DNA from: Bradyrhizobium viridifuturi
Lineage (GTDB): Bacteria; Pseudomonadota; Alphaproteobacteria; Rhizobiales; Xanthobacteraceae
Length of the DNA stretch: 64,000 nucleotides
Assembly (NCBI RefSeq): GCF_001238275.1
Contig: NZ_LGTB01000044.1
Coordinates: 1-64,000, forward strand
Direction of reading: 5' to 3'
Position 1 is the first letter of the stretch. Every line of letters starts with the position of its first letter. The position numbers and the translations under genes are program-made. Shown here piece by piece: positions 27,757 to 35,652 of this stretch. Under the pieces are notes generated by a model. That model made no database searches. It was not told where the DNA came from and saw only the letters and a program-made list of their open reading frames with translations.

Positions 27757-28623
27757 ATGGCCTTCCGCAAACGCCGCGAAGCGCTGCGATCCATCCTCAA
27801 CGGATCGGGCTGTATTCGTCCGGGCTCGGTCTATGACGCGACCTCGATCCGGATTGCGGAGGACCTCGGCTTCGAGCTCGGCATGTTCGGAGGCTCGGTG
27901 GCCTCGCTCGCCGTGCTCGGCGATCCCGACATCGCGCTGATCACGCTCACCGAATTCGTCGAGCAGATACGCCGCATGTCGCGCGCGTCGACCCTGCCGG
28001 TGCTGGTCGATGCCGACCACGGCTACGGCAACGCGCTCAATGTCCGCCGCACGGTCCAGGAGGTGGAAGCCGCCGGTGCCGCCGGCCTCACCATCGAGGA
28101 TACGCTGCTGCCGCAGGCGTTCGGCCAGGCCAAGACGCAGCTGATCTCGCTCGAGGAAGGCGTCGGCAAGATGAAGGCCGCGCTCGACGGGCGCAGCGAT
28201 CCGTCGCTCGTCATTCTGGGCCGGACCGGCGCGGTCTCGATCACTGATCTCGATGATGCGGTCGCGCGCGCCAAGGCCTACGAGGCGGTCGGCGTCGATG
28301 GACTGTTCTTCACCGGCACCAAATCGCGTGCCGAGCTGGAGGCATTGTCGGCCGCGACCTCGCTGCCGATCGTGCTCGGCGGCGCGCCTGAGGAGATGGC
28401 CGCGCTGGACTATCTGGCTGGTCAGCGCGTCAGGATCGCGTTGCAGGGCCATGCGCCGTTCGCAGCCGCAACCCAGGCGGTCTATGAGACCCTGAAGGCA
28501 CTGCGCGAAGGCACCTCGCCGAAGAACCTCAAGGGCATCGCGTCGTCCGATCTGACCAGCCGCGTGATGCGCGAAGCGGAGATCAAGACGCGCAGCGGCG
28601 AGTTTCTCGGCCTGAAGAAATGA
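27757..28623 (+). CDS. Oxaloacetate decarboxylase, isocitrate lyase/PEP mutase superfamily
   Basis: A 288-residue protein of the isocitrate lyase/PEP mutase superfamily, close in length and motifs to the PA4872-type oxaloacetate decarboxylase. It has the metal-binding DADHGYGNALNV motif, GSVYDATSIRIAEDLGF near the start, and GGAPEEMAALDYLAGQRVRIALQGHAPFA with the active-site His near the end. It lacks the EDKxxPKxNS loop that true PEP mutases need for phosphonate synthesis: the matching place reads IEDTLLPQAFGQAKT. Start: ATG at 27757 with GAGAAAGGG upstream. It overlaps the acylphosphatase gene by ATGA, so the two form an operon. Confidence 0.87.
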   Translation: MAFRKRREALRSILNGSGCIRPGSVYDATSIRIAEDLGFELGMFGGSVASLAVLGDPDIALITLTEFVEQIRRMSRASTLPVLVDADHGYGNALNVRRTVQEVEAAGAAGLTIEDTLLPQAFGQAKTQLISLEEGVGKMKAALDGRSDPSLVILGRTGAVSITDLDDAVARAKAYEAVGVDGLFFTGTKSRAELEALSAATSLPIVLGGAPEEMAALDYLAGQRVRIALQGHAPFAAATQAVYETLKALREGTSPKNLKGIASSDLTSRVMREAEIKTRSGEFLGLKK

Positions 28624-28919
28624 GCGGCGTGATCCGCCACGTCACGATCACCGGACGCGTCCAGGGTGTCGGCTATCGCGCCTGGGTTCACGAACATGCG
28701 AACGCGCGCAGCCTCGAAGGCTGGGTCCGCAACCGCCGTGATGGCAGCGTCGAGGCCGTGTTCGCCGGCTCCGAAGACATTGTTGCCGACATGATCAAAG
28801 CGTGCGGGCGCGGCCCAATCTCGGCGCGCGTCGACCGCGTGCAGACCGATGACGGCACATCAGACCTTTTGAACCTGCGCGGGGCAGGCGAGCGGTTCGT
28901 ATTCCTGCCGACGGTCTAG
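28620..28919 (+). CDS. acyP: Acylphosphatase
   Basis: A 99-residue acylphosphatase, which hydrolyses carboxyl-phosphate bonds such as those in acetyl phosphate and 1,3-bisphosphoglycerate. The catalytic Arg20 in GRVQGVGYRAWV and Asn38 in GWVRNRRDGSVEAVF are both in place, and the length is normal for the family. It overlaps the previous gene by ATGA and converges with the methyltransferase gene, whose stop lies 4 bases inside its 3' end. A clear, complete single-domain enzyme. Confidence 0.93.
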   Translation: MSGVIRHVTITGRVQGVGYRAWVHEHANARSLEGWVRNRRDGSVEAVFAGSEDIVADMIKACGRGPISARVDRVQTDDGTSDLLNLRGAGERFVFLPTV

Positions 28920-29731
28920 GCGGCCGAGATCACCAGCGCCTGAATCTTGCCGTCCAGAGGACCGTTGCCGAAGCGGTGCGCCAAGGCCTCCGCCACGCGC
29001 TGCGTTGCGGCCTCGAGCGCAGATTGACCCTGCGCCTCGATCTCGCCGCGCATCGGCGTGCCCTGGCAATAGGCGATGGCGACATCCTCCGGTGAAGCGG
29101 CGGGACTGCGAAGGGTGACCACCTCGATGGCGATGTCGCGAAAGCCTGCGGCGACCAGGTCGGCGCGAATGCGTGCCGGATCATGGTAACCGTGCGGTGT
29201 CCGCGCCATGAATTGCGGCGTGTTGCTTGGGAACACCTGGAACATCGTTTGCTGCATCACGTCGGCGAAATCATTCGCCTCGATCTTGTCCCAGACGTTG
29301 AAGAAGTACCGTCCGCCGGGCCTGGCCACACGCCGCGCTTCGGCGAAACCCTTGACGCGGTCGGGGAAGAACATCGCGCCGAACTGGCAGGCGACGATGT
29401 CGAAACTCGCGTCGGCAAACGGCAGCGACAGCGCGTCGGCCTGCTGCCATCGGATGTTCGGCTGGTCCGCGAGGCGCGTCTTCGCCTGCGCCAGCATCGG
29501 CTCGTTGAGGTCGGTCGCGGTAATATTTGTCTCGGGCAATTCCGTAGCCAGCACGGTGGTGACGGCCCCGGTGCCGGCTGCGATCTCCAGCAGGTCGCGC
29601 GGCCGATGGCCTTTGATGCGCTGCGCGAGGTCACTGGCGTACGGCGCAAAGATCATTGGCACCATCAGACGGTCGTAGAGCTGCGGGACCGATCCCGCGA
29701 ATACCTTGTCGGAAAGGGGCGCCGTCATCAT
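28916..29731 (-). CDS. SAM-dependent class I methyltransferase
   Basis: A 271-residue class I methyltransferase. The SAM-binding motif I reads LLEIAAGTGAVTTVLA (about 50-65), motif II contains ITATDLNEPMLAQA, and the post-motif region shows DALSLPFADASFDIVACQFG. A C-terminal extension of about 100 residues follows. Homologues of this kind act on small molecules or quinone-like compounds; here the substrate is unknown. Two ATGs, at 29731 and 29728, follow AAGGA and both fit; I give the first. It is divergent from the GbsR-type regulator at 29904, which may control it. Confidence 0.85.
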   Translation of the reverse strand: MMTAPLSDKVFAGSVPQLYDRLMVPMIFAPYASDLAQRIKGHRPRDLLEIAAGTGAVTTVLATELPETNITATDLNEPMLAQAKTRLADQPNIRWQQADALSLPFADASFDIVACQFGAMFFPDRVKGFAEARRVARPGGRYFFNVWDKIEANDFADVMQQTMFQVFPSNTPQFMARTPHGYHDPARIRADLVAAGFRDIAIEVVTLRSPAASPEDVAIAYCQGTPMRGEIEAQGQSALEAATQRVAEALAHRFGNGPLDGKIQALVISAA

Positions 29732-29893
29732 GCATTCCTTTGCAAAAAAGCAGATGGCCGTCCTGGCCGTCACGGACAGTAGCTGCCTCCGAAGTATGGA
29801 CCAGCGGTTCGTCCGCGCCAACGCCTCGAATGGCGCCGTAACCCCCTCCGCGGCAGCGGTCGCGGCTCTTGACTTCTGCTCCGAATAATCTGA

Positions 29894-29915
29894 TATTTCT
29901 GTCATGACAGAAATA
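29894..29915. promoter_or_regulatory. Perfect palindrome over the regulator's start codon (probable operator)
   Basis: A 22-base perfect palindrome (half-site TATTTCTGTCA, mirrored) is centred on the ATG of the GbsR-type gene, so codons 1 to 4 (Met-Thr-Glu-Ile) make up its right arm. A regulator bound here would block its own start of translation and transcription. Such placement suggests autoregulation, and possibly control of the divergent methyltransferase. Confidence 0.7.
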
Positions 29916-30461
29916 ACTGCCAAGAGAAAGCTTCCCGCCGTCGTCGAGCGCTTCATCCTGCATTGGGGTGACATGGGCGACGAGTGGGGCGTCAACCGCT
30001 CGGTCAGCCAGATCCACGGGCTCCTCTATCTCGCCGAGGCGCCGATGACGGCGGAGGACATTGCCGACACGCTCGGCATGGCGCGCTCCAACGTCTCCAA
30101 CTCGATCAAGGAGCTGCTGTCCTGGGGCTTGATCCGGCGGGTGCCGATCCTCGGCGACCGTCGCGATCATTTCGAGGCCGAGACCGACATCTGGGAGGTC
30201 GCCGCCAAGATCGCGGCCGGGCGCAAGGAGCGCGAGATCGATCCCGCGCTTGCAGCGCTGCGCGCCTGCGTCTCCGACGCGGCCGACGATCCCGCGATCA
30301 GTCCGCTCGCCAGCAAGCGGCTGAAGGAGATGCTGACATTCACCGAGCTTGTCGACCGCTGGTACACGCAGATGCTGAACGTGCCGCGGCCGCGTTTGGT
30401 CGCGCTGATCAAGCTCGGCGAGAAGATCGTTAGTTTCCTGCCAACGGGCAGAGCCAAATAG
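29904..30461 (+). CDS. GbsR/MarR-family transcriptional regulator
   Basis: A 185-residue winged-helix regulator of the GbsR branch of the MarR superfamily. The DNA-binding part lies at about 35-95 (HGLLYLAEAPMTAEDIADTLGMARSNVSNSIKELLSWGLIRRV), followed by a wing with LGDRRDHFEAE and a dimerising helical C-terminus. Such regulators act as dimers on palindromic operators, and a perfect 22-base palindrome covers this gene's own start. It is the first gene of a run with the DUF4166 gene at 30488 and the TIGR01777 gene at 31150, with small spacers, so it probably controls both. The ligand is unknown. Confidence 0.85.
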   Translation: MTEITAKRKLPAVVERFILHWGDMGDEWGVNRSVSQIHGLLYLAEAPMTAEDIADTLGMARSNVSNSIKELLSWGLIRRVPILGDRRDHFEAETDIWEVAAKIAAGRKEREIDPALAALRACVSDAADDPAISPLASKRLKEMLTFTELVDRWYTQMLNVPRPRLVALIKLGEKIVSFLPTGRAK

Positions 30462-30487
30462 GGGCATCGGCGTAACGGGAGTGTGCG

Positions 30488-31153
30488 ATGACGTCAGCAA
30501 GGATATCCACCTTAAAGACAGCGCCGGCTTCCGATACCAAACTGCTCGACGATCATCGCTTCCGCGCGTTGCTGCCGGACGAGGATTGGGGCCGGCTGCC
30601 GGTCGCGATCTGGCGCCGCTTCTCGAAGCGGTTCGAGGACGGCAATACTGTCGTCTATGTCGGCGAGGTCGAGGAAGCCGCAAGCAGCCGCGCCGGCTGG
30701 TGGCTGGCACAAGCTGCGCGGCTGATTGGCGGGCCGCTTCCGACCGGAAGCGAGACGCGCGTGCCGATGATCGTCACGGTCACCGAGGACGCCGCCAGCG
30801 GCGGCCAGATCTGGACCCGCATCTGCGCGCGGCGCGACGGCTTCCCGCAGGTGATTCATTCCGCCAAGCGTTTTGCCGGGCCGACCGGACTTGAGGAGTA
30901 TGTCGGCTTCGGCCTCAGCATGGCGCTGACGATCGCGGTCGAGCACGAGGCGCTGGTGTTTCGTAGCGTCGGCTATTCGCTGCAGCTCGGTCCATTCCGG
31001 CTGTTGCTGCCCGAATGGCTCACCCCCGGCGATCTCACCGTGACCCATTCCGATCTCGGCTGCGGCGACTTCCGCTTCACCTTGGAGATCATCCACCCGC
31101 GTTTCGGCCGGCTGATCCGTCAGTCCGCCGTGTTCAGGGAGGCTTCGTTATGA
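30488..31153 (+). CDS. DUF4166 domain protein
   Basis: A 221-residue soluble protein matching the DUF4166 pattern: FRALLPDEDWGRLPVAIWRRFSK at the start, a central block with GGPLPTGSETRVPMIVTVTED, and a C-terminal block ending FTLEIIHPRFGRLIRQ. Function of the family is unknown. It often appears beside a TIGR01777 (YfcH-like) epimerase gene, sometimes fused, and the same happens here: the next gene starts inside its stop codon (ATGA at 31150). Start: ATG at 30488 with GGGAG upstream, 26 bases after the GbsR-type gene. All three likely form one transcript. Confidence 0.8.
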   Translation: MTSARISTLKTAPASDTKLLDDHRFRALLPDEDWGRLPVAIWRRFSKRFEDGNTVVYVGEVEEAASSRAGWWLAQAARLIGGPLPTGSETRVPMIVTVTEDAASGGQIWTRICARRDGFPQVIHSAKRFAGPTGLEEYVGFGLSMALTIAVEHEALVFRSVGYSLQLGPFRLLLPEWLTPGDLTVTHSDLGCGDFRFTLEIIHPRFGRLIRQSAVFREASL

Positions 31154-31707
31154 CGCCGTTACTGTGGATCCTGGTCGCCATCCAGATCGCGATGGGCGCG
31201 TTCGATACCTTCTATCACCACGAATTCACCGAGCGGCTCGCATGGCGTCCCTCGCAGCGCCATGAGCTGCAGCTGCACAGCGTGCGCAACATGCTTTATG
31301 CGCTGCTGTTCCTGGTGCTCGGCTGGCTCGAGGTCCACGGCATTCTTGCGATCGCCATCATGGCCGTGCTGGTCGTCGAGGTCGTGATCACGCTGATGGA
31401 CTTTGTCGAGGAGGATTTGAGCCGGAAGCTGCCGCCGAGCGAGCGGATCAATCACACGCTGCTGGCGATCAATTACGGCGCGATCCTCGTGCTGCTGGTG
31501 CCCGTGCTGATCGGCTGGGCGATGCTGCCGACTGCCGTCGCGCCGGCCTTTGCAGGGCTCCTGAGCCTGTTCGCGACGCCGCGGCCTTTGGAGCTGCGCT
31601 ATTCGGCGCACGAGACTTTGCTGCGGCCACGCGCCTCGCACGGATGGCGAGCCGGCCGGCCGCGACGCTGGTCGAGAAGTTGCCAGCGGGGCAGACCGTG
31701 CTGGTGA
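31150..31707 (+). CDS. Integral membrane half of a TIGR01777 fusion protein (frame-broken)
   Basis: The first 140 or so residues form a four-helix membrane region (MTPLLWILVAIQIAMGAFDT, NMLYALLFLVLGWLE, HGILAIAIMAVLVVEVVITL and AILVLLVPVLIGWAML). After about residue 142 the product loses coding character (PRPLELRYSAHETLL). In the +2 frame the same DNA reads AAFGAALFGARDFAAATRLARM and leads straight into the epimerase at 31644. So one missing base near 31578 (a G, GCGACG followed by CCGCGG) most likely splits a single fused gene of about 478 residues. The membrane part would anchor the epimerase in the inner membrane. Starts by overlap with the DUF4166 stop. Confidence 0.65.
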   Translation: MTPLLWILVAIQIAMGAFDTFYHHEFTERLAWRPSQRHELQLHSVRNMLYALLFLVLGWLEVHGILAIAIMAVLVVEVVITLMDFVEEDLSRKLPPSERINHTLLAINYGAILVLLVPVLIGWAMLPTAVAPAFAGLLSLFATPRPLELRYSAHETLLRPRASHGWRAGRPRRWSRSCQRGRPCW

Positions 31708-32585
31708 CCGGCGCGACCGGCTTCATCGGCAGCCGCCTGGTCGCAAGCCTCACCGCGTCGGGCCATCAGGTAATCGCGCTGATCCGCAATCCGGCGAAGG
31801 CCGAGATGCTGCCGCCACCGGTGACGTTGATCACGAGCCTCGATCAGTTGCCAGCCGAGACCAGGATCGACGCCATCGTCAATCTCGCGGGCGAGCCGAT
31901 TGGCAACGGGCTTTGGACCGAGGCCAAGCGCCGCAGGATCATCGCCTCGCGGATCGATATGACGGCCGATGTCGTCAAGCTGATCGCGCGGCTCGAGCGC
32001 AAGCCGCAGGTCTTGGTGAGCGGCTCCGCGATCGGCTGGTACGGGCTTTGGCAGGACCAGGTGCTCACGGAGTCGGCGAAGTCCCATGCCTGCTTCAGTC
32101 ACGAGCTGTGCGAGGCCTGGGAGAATGCGGCGAAGCCCACCGCCGACCACGGCGTGCGCGTGGCGTATTTGCGGATCGGCCTCGTGGTCGGTACCGATGG
32201 CGGCTTCATCACGCGGATGCTGACGCCGTTCGAATTCGGTCTCGGCGGGCCGCTCGGCTCCGGCAGGCAGTGGATGTCGTGGATCGAGCGCGACGATCTG
32301 GTGCGCCTGATCGCCCATGTGATCGCGAAGCCTGAGTTTTCGGGACCGGTCAACGCAACCGCGCCGATCCCGGTGACCAACACGAAATTCACCGAGGAGC
32401 TGGGACGTCGCCTGCACCGGCCCACGATCTTTCGCGTGCCGGCCGCGCTGCTCCGTGCCGTCGGCGGCGATTTCGCCAATGAGCTCTTGCTCGGCGGCCA
32501 GCGCGTGTTGCCAAACAAGGCGCTGAGCAACGGTTTCGTGTTCCGGCACGAGACGCTACGCAGCGCGTTCGACGCGATCTTGTAG
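31644..32585 (+). CDS. TIGR01777-family NAD-dependent epimerase/oxidoreductase
   Basis: A 313-residue protein of the TIGR01777 (YfcH-like) atypical short-chain dehydrogenase family. The NAD(P)-binding loop is VLVTGATGFIGSRLV near the start, followed by the family-typical RIDAIVNLAGEPIGNGLWTEAKRR and SGSAIGWYG, and YLRIGLVVGTDGGFI. The C-terminal DUF1731 part reads FRVPAALLRAVGGDFANELLLGGQRVLPNKAL. Substrate unknown. In its present form it starts at 31644, but the frame runs open upstream to join the membrane domain once a single base is restored near 31578, so the natural start is probably 31150. Third gene of the GbsR-type operon. Confidence 0.85.
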   Translation: MASRPAATLVEKLPAGQTVLVTGATGFIGSRLVASLTASGHQVIALIRNPAKAEMLPPPVTLITSLDQLPAETRIDAIVNLAGEPIGNGLWTEAKRRRIIASRIDMTADVVKLIARLERKPQVLVSGSAIGWYGLWQDQVLTESAKSHACFSHELCEAWENAAKPTADHGVRVAYLRIGLVVGTDGGFITRMLTPFEFGLGGPLGSGRQWMSWIERDDLVRLIAHVIAKPEFSGPVNATAPIPVTNTKFTEELGRRLHRPTIFRVPAALLRAVGGDFANELLLGGQRVLPNKALSNGFVFRHETLRSAFDAIL

Positions 32586-32596
32586 AGGAGGGGCGT

Positions 32597-33022
32597 ATGT
32601 CCAGCACGTGTTGTCGTTCAATCGGCGGCTGGCTCGCGGGCTGCGGCGCCGCGACCGCGGTTCTTTCCGGTGTCGTCCAGACCATTCTGATGATCACGTC
32701 GGGTGGCAACATAACGAGATTGTTGGGCGGCATCGTCGTGCTGCTGCTTCCGTCGGCCGTGGTCTTCGTCATCACCTGTCTGCTCACCGCAATTCCCGCG
32801 GCGTTGGTCGTCTGGCTCGCCGAGGAATTCCAGATCCGGGCTGCCGGCTTCTTCGCTTGCGCCGGCGCTGCAATCGGCGCGTTGAGCATCAGCGTGCTCG
32901 TTCGCTCGCCGGCCGTCTGGACTTCAGGGCTTGTTGGTCTGTTCATCGCGGCCGGATGTATCGCGGGCCTGACCTACTGGTTCGTCATGAGCGAACTGGC
33001 GGCCCGCGAGGACTCGATGTGA
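32597..33022 (+). CDS. Hypothetical four-helix membrane protein
   Basis: A 141-residue protein made of about four hydrophobic helices (ATAVLSGVVQTILMITSGG, IVVLLLPSAVVFVITCLL, FFACAGAAIGALSISVLV and GLVGLFIAAGCIAGLTYWFV). It has a cysteine pair near the N-terminus (STCCRSIGG). No motif identifies it. Start: ATG at 32597, with GAGGAGG upstream, the best ribosome-binding site in this stretch. It lies 11 bases after the epimerase gene and may belong to the same transcript, but it converges with the LysR gene at 33041. Function unknown. Confidence 0.65.
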   Translation: MSSTCCRSIGGWLAGCGAATAVLSGVVQTILMITSGGNITRLLGGIVVLLLPSAVVFVITCLLTAIPAALVVWLAEEFQIRAAGFFACAGAAIGALSISVLVRSPAVWTSGLVGLFIAAGCIAGLTYWFVMSELAAREDSM

Positions 33023-33040
33023 CCCATGGTGTTGCTTGCA

Positions 33041-33898
33041 CTATGTCGCGGCCGCCACGCTCCGAAACGTCGCAGCCAACGTCCGTAACGCCGCGAGCTT
33101 GGCGGGATCGCTGACCTTCGAATGCAGCATTACCTTTGACGCACCGAGCCGCGGGAGCTTGTGGGGTGTTCCGATATCGATCAAACCCGGCGGCGCGATG
33201 CGGCGGACGAGGGGTGCGACTGCAAGCCCTGCGAGCGCCGCTGCGACCACCGCGGTGACGCCGCCGCCGACGAAGCTTTCGGTCCAGGCGATGCCGGCCT
33301 TGTCGAGTGCGCGGACGGCCAATGCACGCACGCCGCATGGTGGCGCGAGTGTTGCCAGCGGCAAGGCATCGCCGCGCGGCCAGACGAAGCGCTTGGCGGC
33401 GAACCAGCCGAATTCATCCTCGGTCAGTTTCTCGCCGCCGCGCCGGCTGCCTTCCTGGCGCACGATGACCGCGTCGAGCTCGCCGGAATCGTAGTCATCG
33501 AGCATCTCGCGCGAGAAGCCGATGGTCACGGAGAGTGCTAGCTGCGAGGCCATCGCGTGCAGCCGCTCCAGCAGCGGCACCAGCTCGGGGCCGGCGGCGT
33601 GATCGCTGATCCCGAGCGTGAGTTGCTGCCGCGCCGGCTTCTCGCCCGACAATGCGCGATCATGCACCTCGATCAGCGCGCGGGCGTGCTGCAGGAAGGC
33701 GGCACCGTCGGCGGTCAGCCGCACCGCGCGCGGCGACCGCTCGACCAGCCGCTTGCCGAGCACGGTTTCGAGCCGCTGCAATTTCATGCTGATCGCCGCC
33801 TGCGTGGTGCCGAGCGCCTCGGCGGCGCGGGTGAAGCCCTGCAGCTCGGCGACGAGGAGGAAGGCCTGCACGGTATCGATGTCGAGCGTGGCGGTCAT
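33041..33898 (-). CDS. LysR-family transcriptional regulator
   Basis: A 285-residue LysR-type regulator: winged helix-turn-helix at about 1-60 (VQAFLLVAELQGFTRAAEALGTTQAAISMKLQRLE), and a two-lobed ligand-binding domain after it. Start: ATG at 33898; a TTG at 33904 precedes it but fits less well. It is divergent from the tautomerase gene at 34014, with a dyad-containing gap of 115 bases between, the usual arrangement for a LysR gene and its target. That is the basis for proposing that it controls the tautomerase. Inducer unknown. Confidence 0.88.
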   Translation of the reverse strand: MTATLDIDTVQAFLLVAELQGFTRAAEALGTTQAAISMKLQRLETVLGKRLVERSPRAVRLTADGAAFLQHARALIEVHDRALSGEKPARQQLTLGISDHAAGPELVPLLERLHAMASQLALSVTIGFSREMLDDYDSGELDAVIVRQEGSRRGGEKLTEDEFGWFAAKRFVWPRGDALPLATLAPPCGVRALAVRALDKAGIAWTESFVGGGVTAVVAAALAGLAVAPLVRRIAPPGLIDIGTPHKLPRLGASKVMLHSKVSDPAKLAALRTLAATFRSVAAAT

Positions 33899-34013
33899 GA
33901 TCAATGATCGTTATCATTACTATCCATATAGATAAGATACCAAGATGATACGCAAAGGTCTAGCTAGAGGAGGCGCGATTGACCCGCGCCCACCGAACTC
34001 AAGGAGACCGATC
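33899..34013. promoter_or_regulatory. Divergent promoter region with a TTATC/GATAA dyad
   Basis: The 115 bases between the LysR gene and the tautomerase gene are AT-rich. TTATC (33911-33915) and GATAA (33931-33935) form an inverted pair with 15 bases between, a loose fit to a LysR binding site. AAGGAGA at 34001 serves the tautomerase start. The exact operator cannot be fixed by eye. Confidence 0.4.
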
Positions 34014-34439
34014 ATGCCGCTCATCACCGTCACTTATGCAACCTCCCGCGAGAGGCCGTCGCTGAAGTCCGACATCGCGGGCGCCGTGTCGGAGCTGACC
34101 GCCGGGATTCTGCACAAGGACCCCAAGGTCACCGCCATTATCGTGAAGTCCGCAGATGCCGCCGACTGGTTCGCCGGCGGCAAGTCGCTCGCCGAGCAGG
34201 GGCTGGCAAGCTACTGGCTCGACGTCCATGTCAGCGAAGGCACCAACACCAAGGACGAGAAGGCGGCCTATCTCGCCGCGCTGTTCAAGCGGATGGGCGA
34301 GTTGCTCGGGCCGCTCCACACCGAGAGCTACGCTCATGTCGACGAAGTGAGGGGCGATGCCTACGGTTTCGGCGGCCTGACCCAGGAGCGCCGCTACATC
34401 GCCGGCAAGCTCGAAGTCGCGCCGCAGAAGGCGGCGTAG
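34014..34439 (+). CDS. 4-oxalocrotonate tautomerase-like protein
   Basis: A 141-residue protein that starts MPLITVTYATSRERPSLKSD, with the Pro2 that would be the catalytic base after removal of Met1 in the tautomerase superfamily. It is about twice the length of classic 4-oxalocrotonate tautomerase (about 60 residues), so it belongs to one of the longer two-beta-alpha-beta-unit subgroups. No other active-site residue can be assigned with certainty. Start: ATG at 34014, with AAGGAGA 7 bases upstream. The divergent LysR gene is the likely regulator. Role unknown; degradation of aromatic or halogenated acids is one possibility. Confidence 0.8.
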   Translation: MPLITVTYATSRERPSLKSDIAGAVSELTAGILHKDPKVTAIIVKSADAADWFAGGKSLAEQGLASYWLDVHVSEGTNTKDEKAAYLAALFKRMGELLGPLHTESYAHVDEVRGDAYGFGGLTQERRYIAGKLEVAPQKAA

Positions 34440-34442
34440 ATC

Positions 34443-35169
34443 CTACGCCGTCGCTTCCGGCAGGCGCGCCGCGGTGTCGCCGAACACCTCGATAAACGCC
34501 TGCCGGAGCGCGAGGTCGACATCGGCCATCGTGACCGGCAGGCCGAGATCGACCAGCGAGGTGACTCCGTAGCGCGGATCGACCACGCCGCAGGGGACGA
34601 TCGCCTGGAAGTGGGAGAGGTCGGGCTCGACATTAATCGCGATGCCGTGGAACGAGACCCAGCGGCGCAGCCGTACGCCGATCGCGGCGATCTTGTCCTC
34701 GTGGCCCGGCCCCTTGTCCGGGCGCTTCACCCAGACGCCGACGCGGTCTTCGCGGCGCTCACCGCGGACGTGAAGGCGGCGAGGGTGCGGATGATCCATT
34801 CTTCCAGTGAGGCGACATAGGCACGCACATCCGGCCGCCGCCGCTTGAGGTCGAGCATCACGTAAGCCACGCGCTGGCCCGGGCGTGATAGGTGACCTGG
34901 CCGCCGCGGCCGCTCTGGAAGGTCGGAAAGCGCGGGTCGAGCAGGTCGTCCGCCTTGCCGCTGGTGCCGGAAGTGTAGAGCGGCGGGTGCTCCAGCAGCC
35001 ACACCAGTTCCGCTGCCTCGCCCGTGGCGATCGCGGCAACTCGTGCGTCCATCGCAGCGAGAGAATCGGGGTAGGGCACCGGACGATCCGAAATCCGCCA
35101 TTCGACGGCTTCGCCGCCCGCAGGGCGCGCAAAGGTCGTCAAATCGAGGCTTTGGCGGTCGTTAACCAT
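34443..35169 (-). CDS. lipB: Lipoyl(octanoyl) transferase (two frame breaks)
   Basis: LipB moves the octanoyl chain from acyl carrier protein to lipoyl domains, the first step of lipoate synthesis. The family's sequence is present from start to end, but in three frames: MVNDRQSLDLTTF to GGQVTYH, then RVAYVMLDLKRRRPDV to TLAAF, then VRGERREDRVGVWV to the end. The catalytic Lys (HEDKIAAIGV) and Cys (IVPCGV) are both present. Breaks lie near 34884 (a missing G in CACGGCCCGG on the coding strand) and near 34771 (one base lost in TTCACGTC). Because lipB is normally needed and all motifs are intact, I regard both as sequence errors. Divergent from the FliN-like gene. Confidence 0.85.
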
Positions 35170-35229
35170 TAGCTAACCCTAACGTGGTCAGGTGAACCCA
35201 CAATTTAGTTCCCGTTCGGCGGTTCAGAA

Positions 35230-35475
35230 GTGCCCACCCTCGATAAAGTCAGTGTTGATCTCATGGTGGTCCTTGGCACCACCACGATGCCGATTCACCA
35301 GGTGATGCGGCTCTCCCGCGGCGCCATCATCGAACTGGATGCCACCGAGGCCGACGAGGTCAAGATCCTCGCCAACAACCTGCCGGTGGCCAGTGGCGTG
35401 GTCCTGGTCGACCGCAACCGGATTGCGGTCGAGGTCAAGCAAATGCTGCCGAAATCTCCCGGGGTTCGCAGTTAA
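35230..35475 (+). CDS. FliN-like flagellar motor switch protein
   Basis: An 81-residue protein made of just one SpoA (FliN/YscQ C-terminal) domain: VSVDLMVVLGTTTMPIHQVMRLSRGAIIELD, then VKILANNLPVASGVVLVDRNRIAVEVKQML. FliN forms the lower ring of the flagellar switch together with FliM and FliG. The start is GTG at 35230. It stands alone between lipB and tRNA-Leu, far from any flagellar operon in this window. It lacks the acidic N-terminal extension of the usual FliN, so it may be a second copy. Whether it joins the motor is not known. Confidence 0.8.
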   Translation: MPTLDKVSVDLMVVLGTTTMPIHQVMRLSRGAIIELDATEADEVKILANNLPVASGVVLVDRNRIAVEVKQMLPKSPGVRS

Positions 35476-35567
35476 TTCAAGCATCAAGCGGCTTGTCCCT
35501 GCATCCGTGATTTGTTACATGGCCCCGTCGATGCGGCGGCGCCTTAGGGTTCCATCCGACATCCTTA

Positions 35568-35652
35568 GCGCTCGTGGCGGAATTGGTAGACGCGCTGCCT
35601 TGAGGTGGCAGTGGGTAACACCGTGGGGGTTCGAGTCCCTCCGAGCGCACCA
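35568..35652 (+). tRNA. tRNA-Leu (anticodon GAG)
   Basis: An 85-base cloverleaf. The acceptor stem GCGCTCG pairs with CGAGCGC before A and CCA, which is encoded in the DNA. The anticodon stem CTGCC/GGCAG encloses the loop TTGAGGT with anticodon GAG, read as leucine (CUC and CUU). A long variable arm and GGTTCGAGTCC T-arm are present, as in class II leucine tRNAs. No integrase or att-like duplication lies next to it. Confidence 0.95.

Noticed and set aside
25515..27800. Minus-strand open frame of 761 codons across pccA
   Set aside because: Same reason: antisense shadow of a well-defined gene, no domain.
27757..28623. Possible PEP mutase, which would suggest phosphonate synthesis in this strain
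   Set aside because: The loop needed for PEP mutase (EDKxxPKxNS) is replaced by IEDTLLPQAFG, and size and other motifs fit oxaloacetate decarboxylase. There is no link to the phosphonate cassette.
35568..35652. tRNA-Leu as an integration site of a mobile element
   Set aside because: No integrase, no repeat of the tRNA 3' end and no change in gene type on either side.
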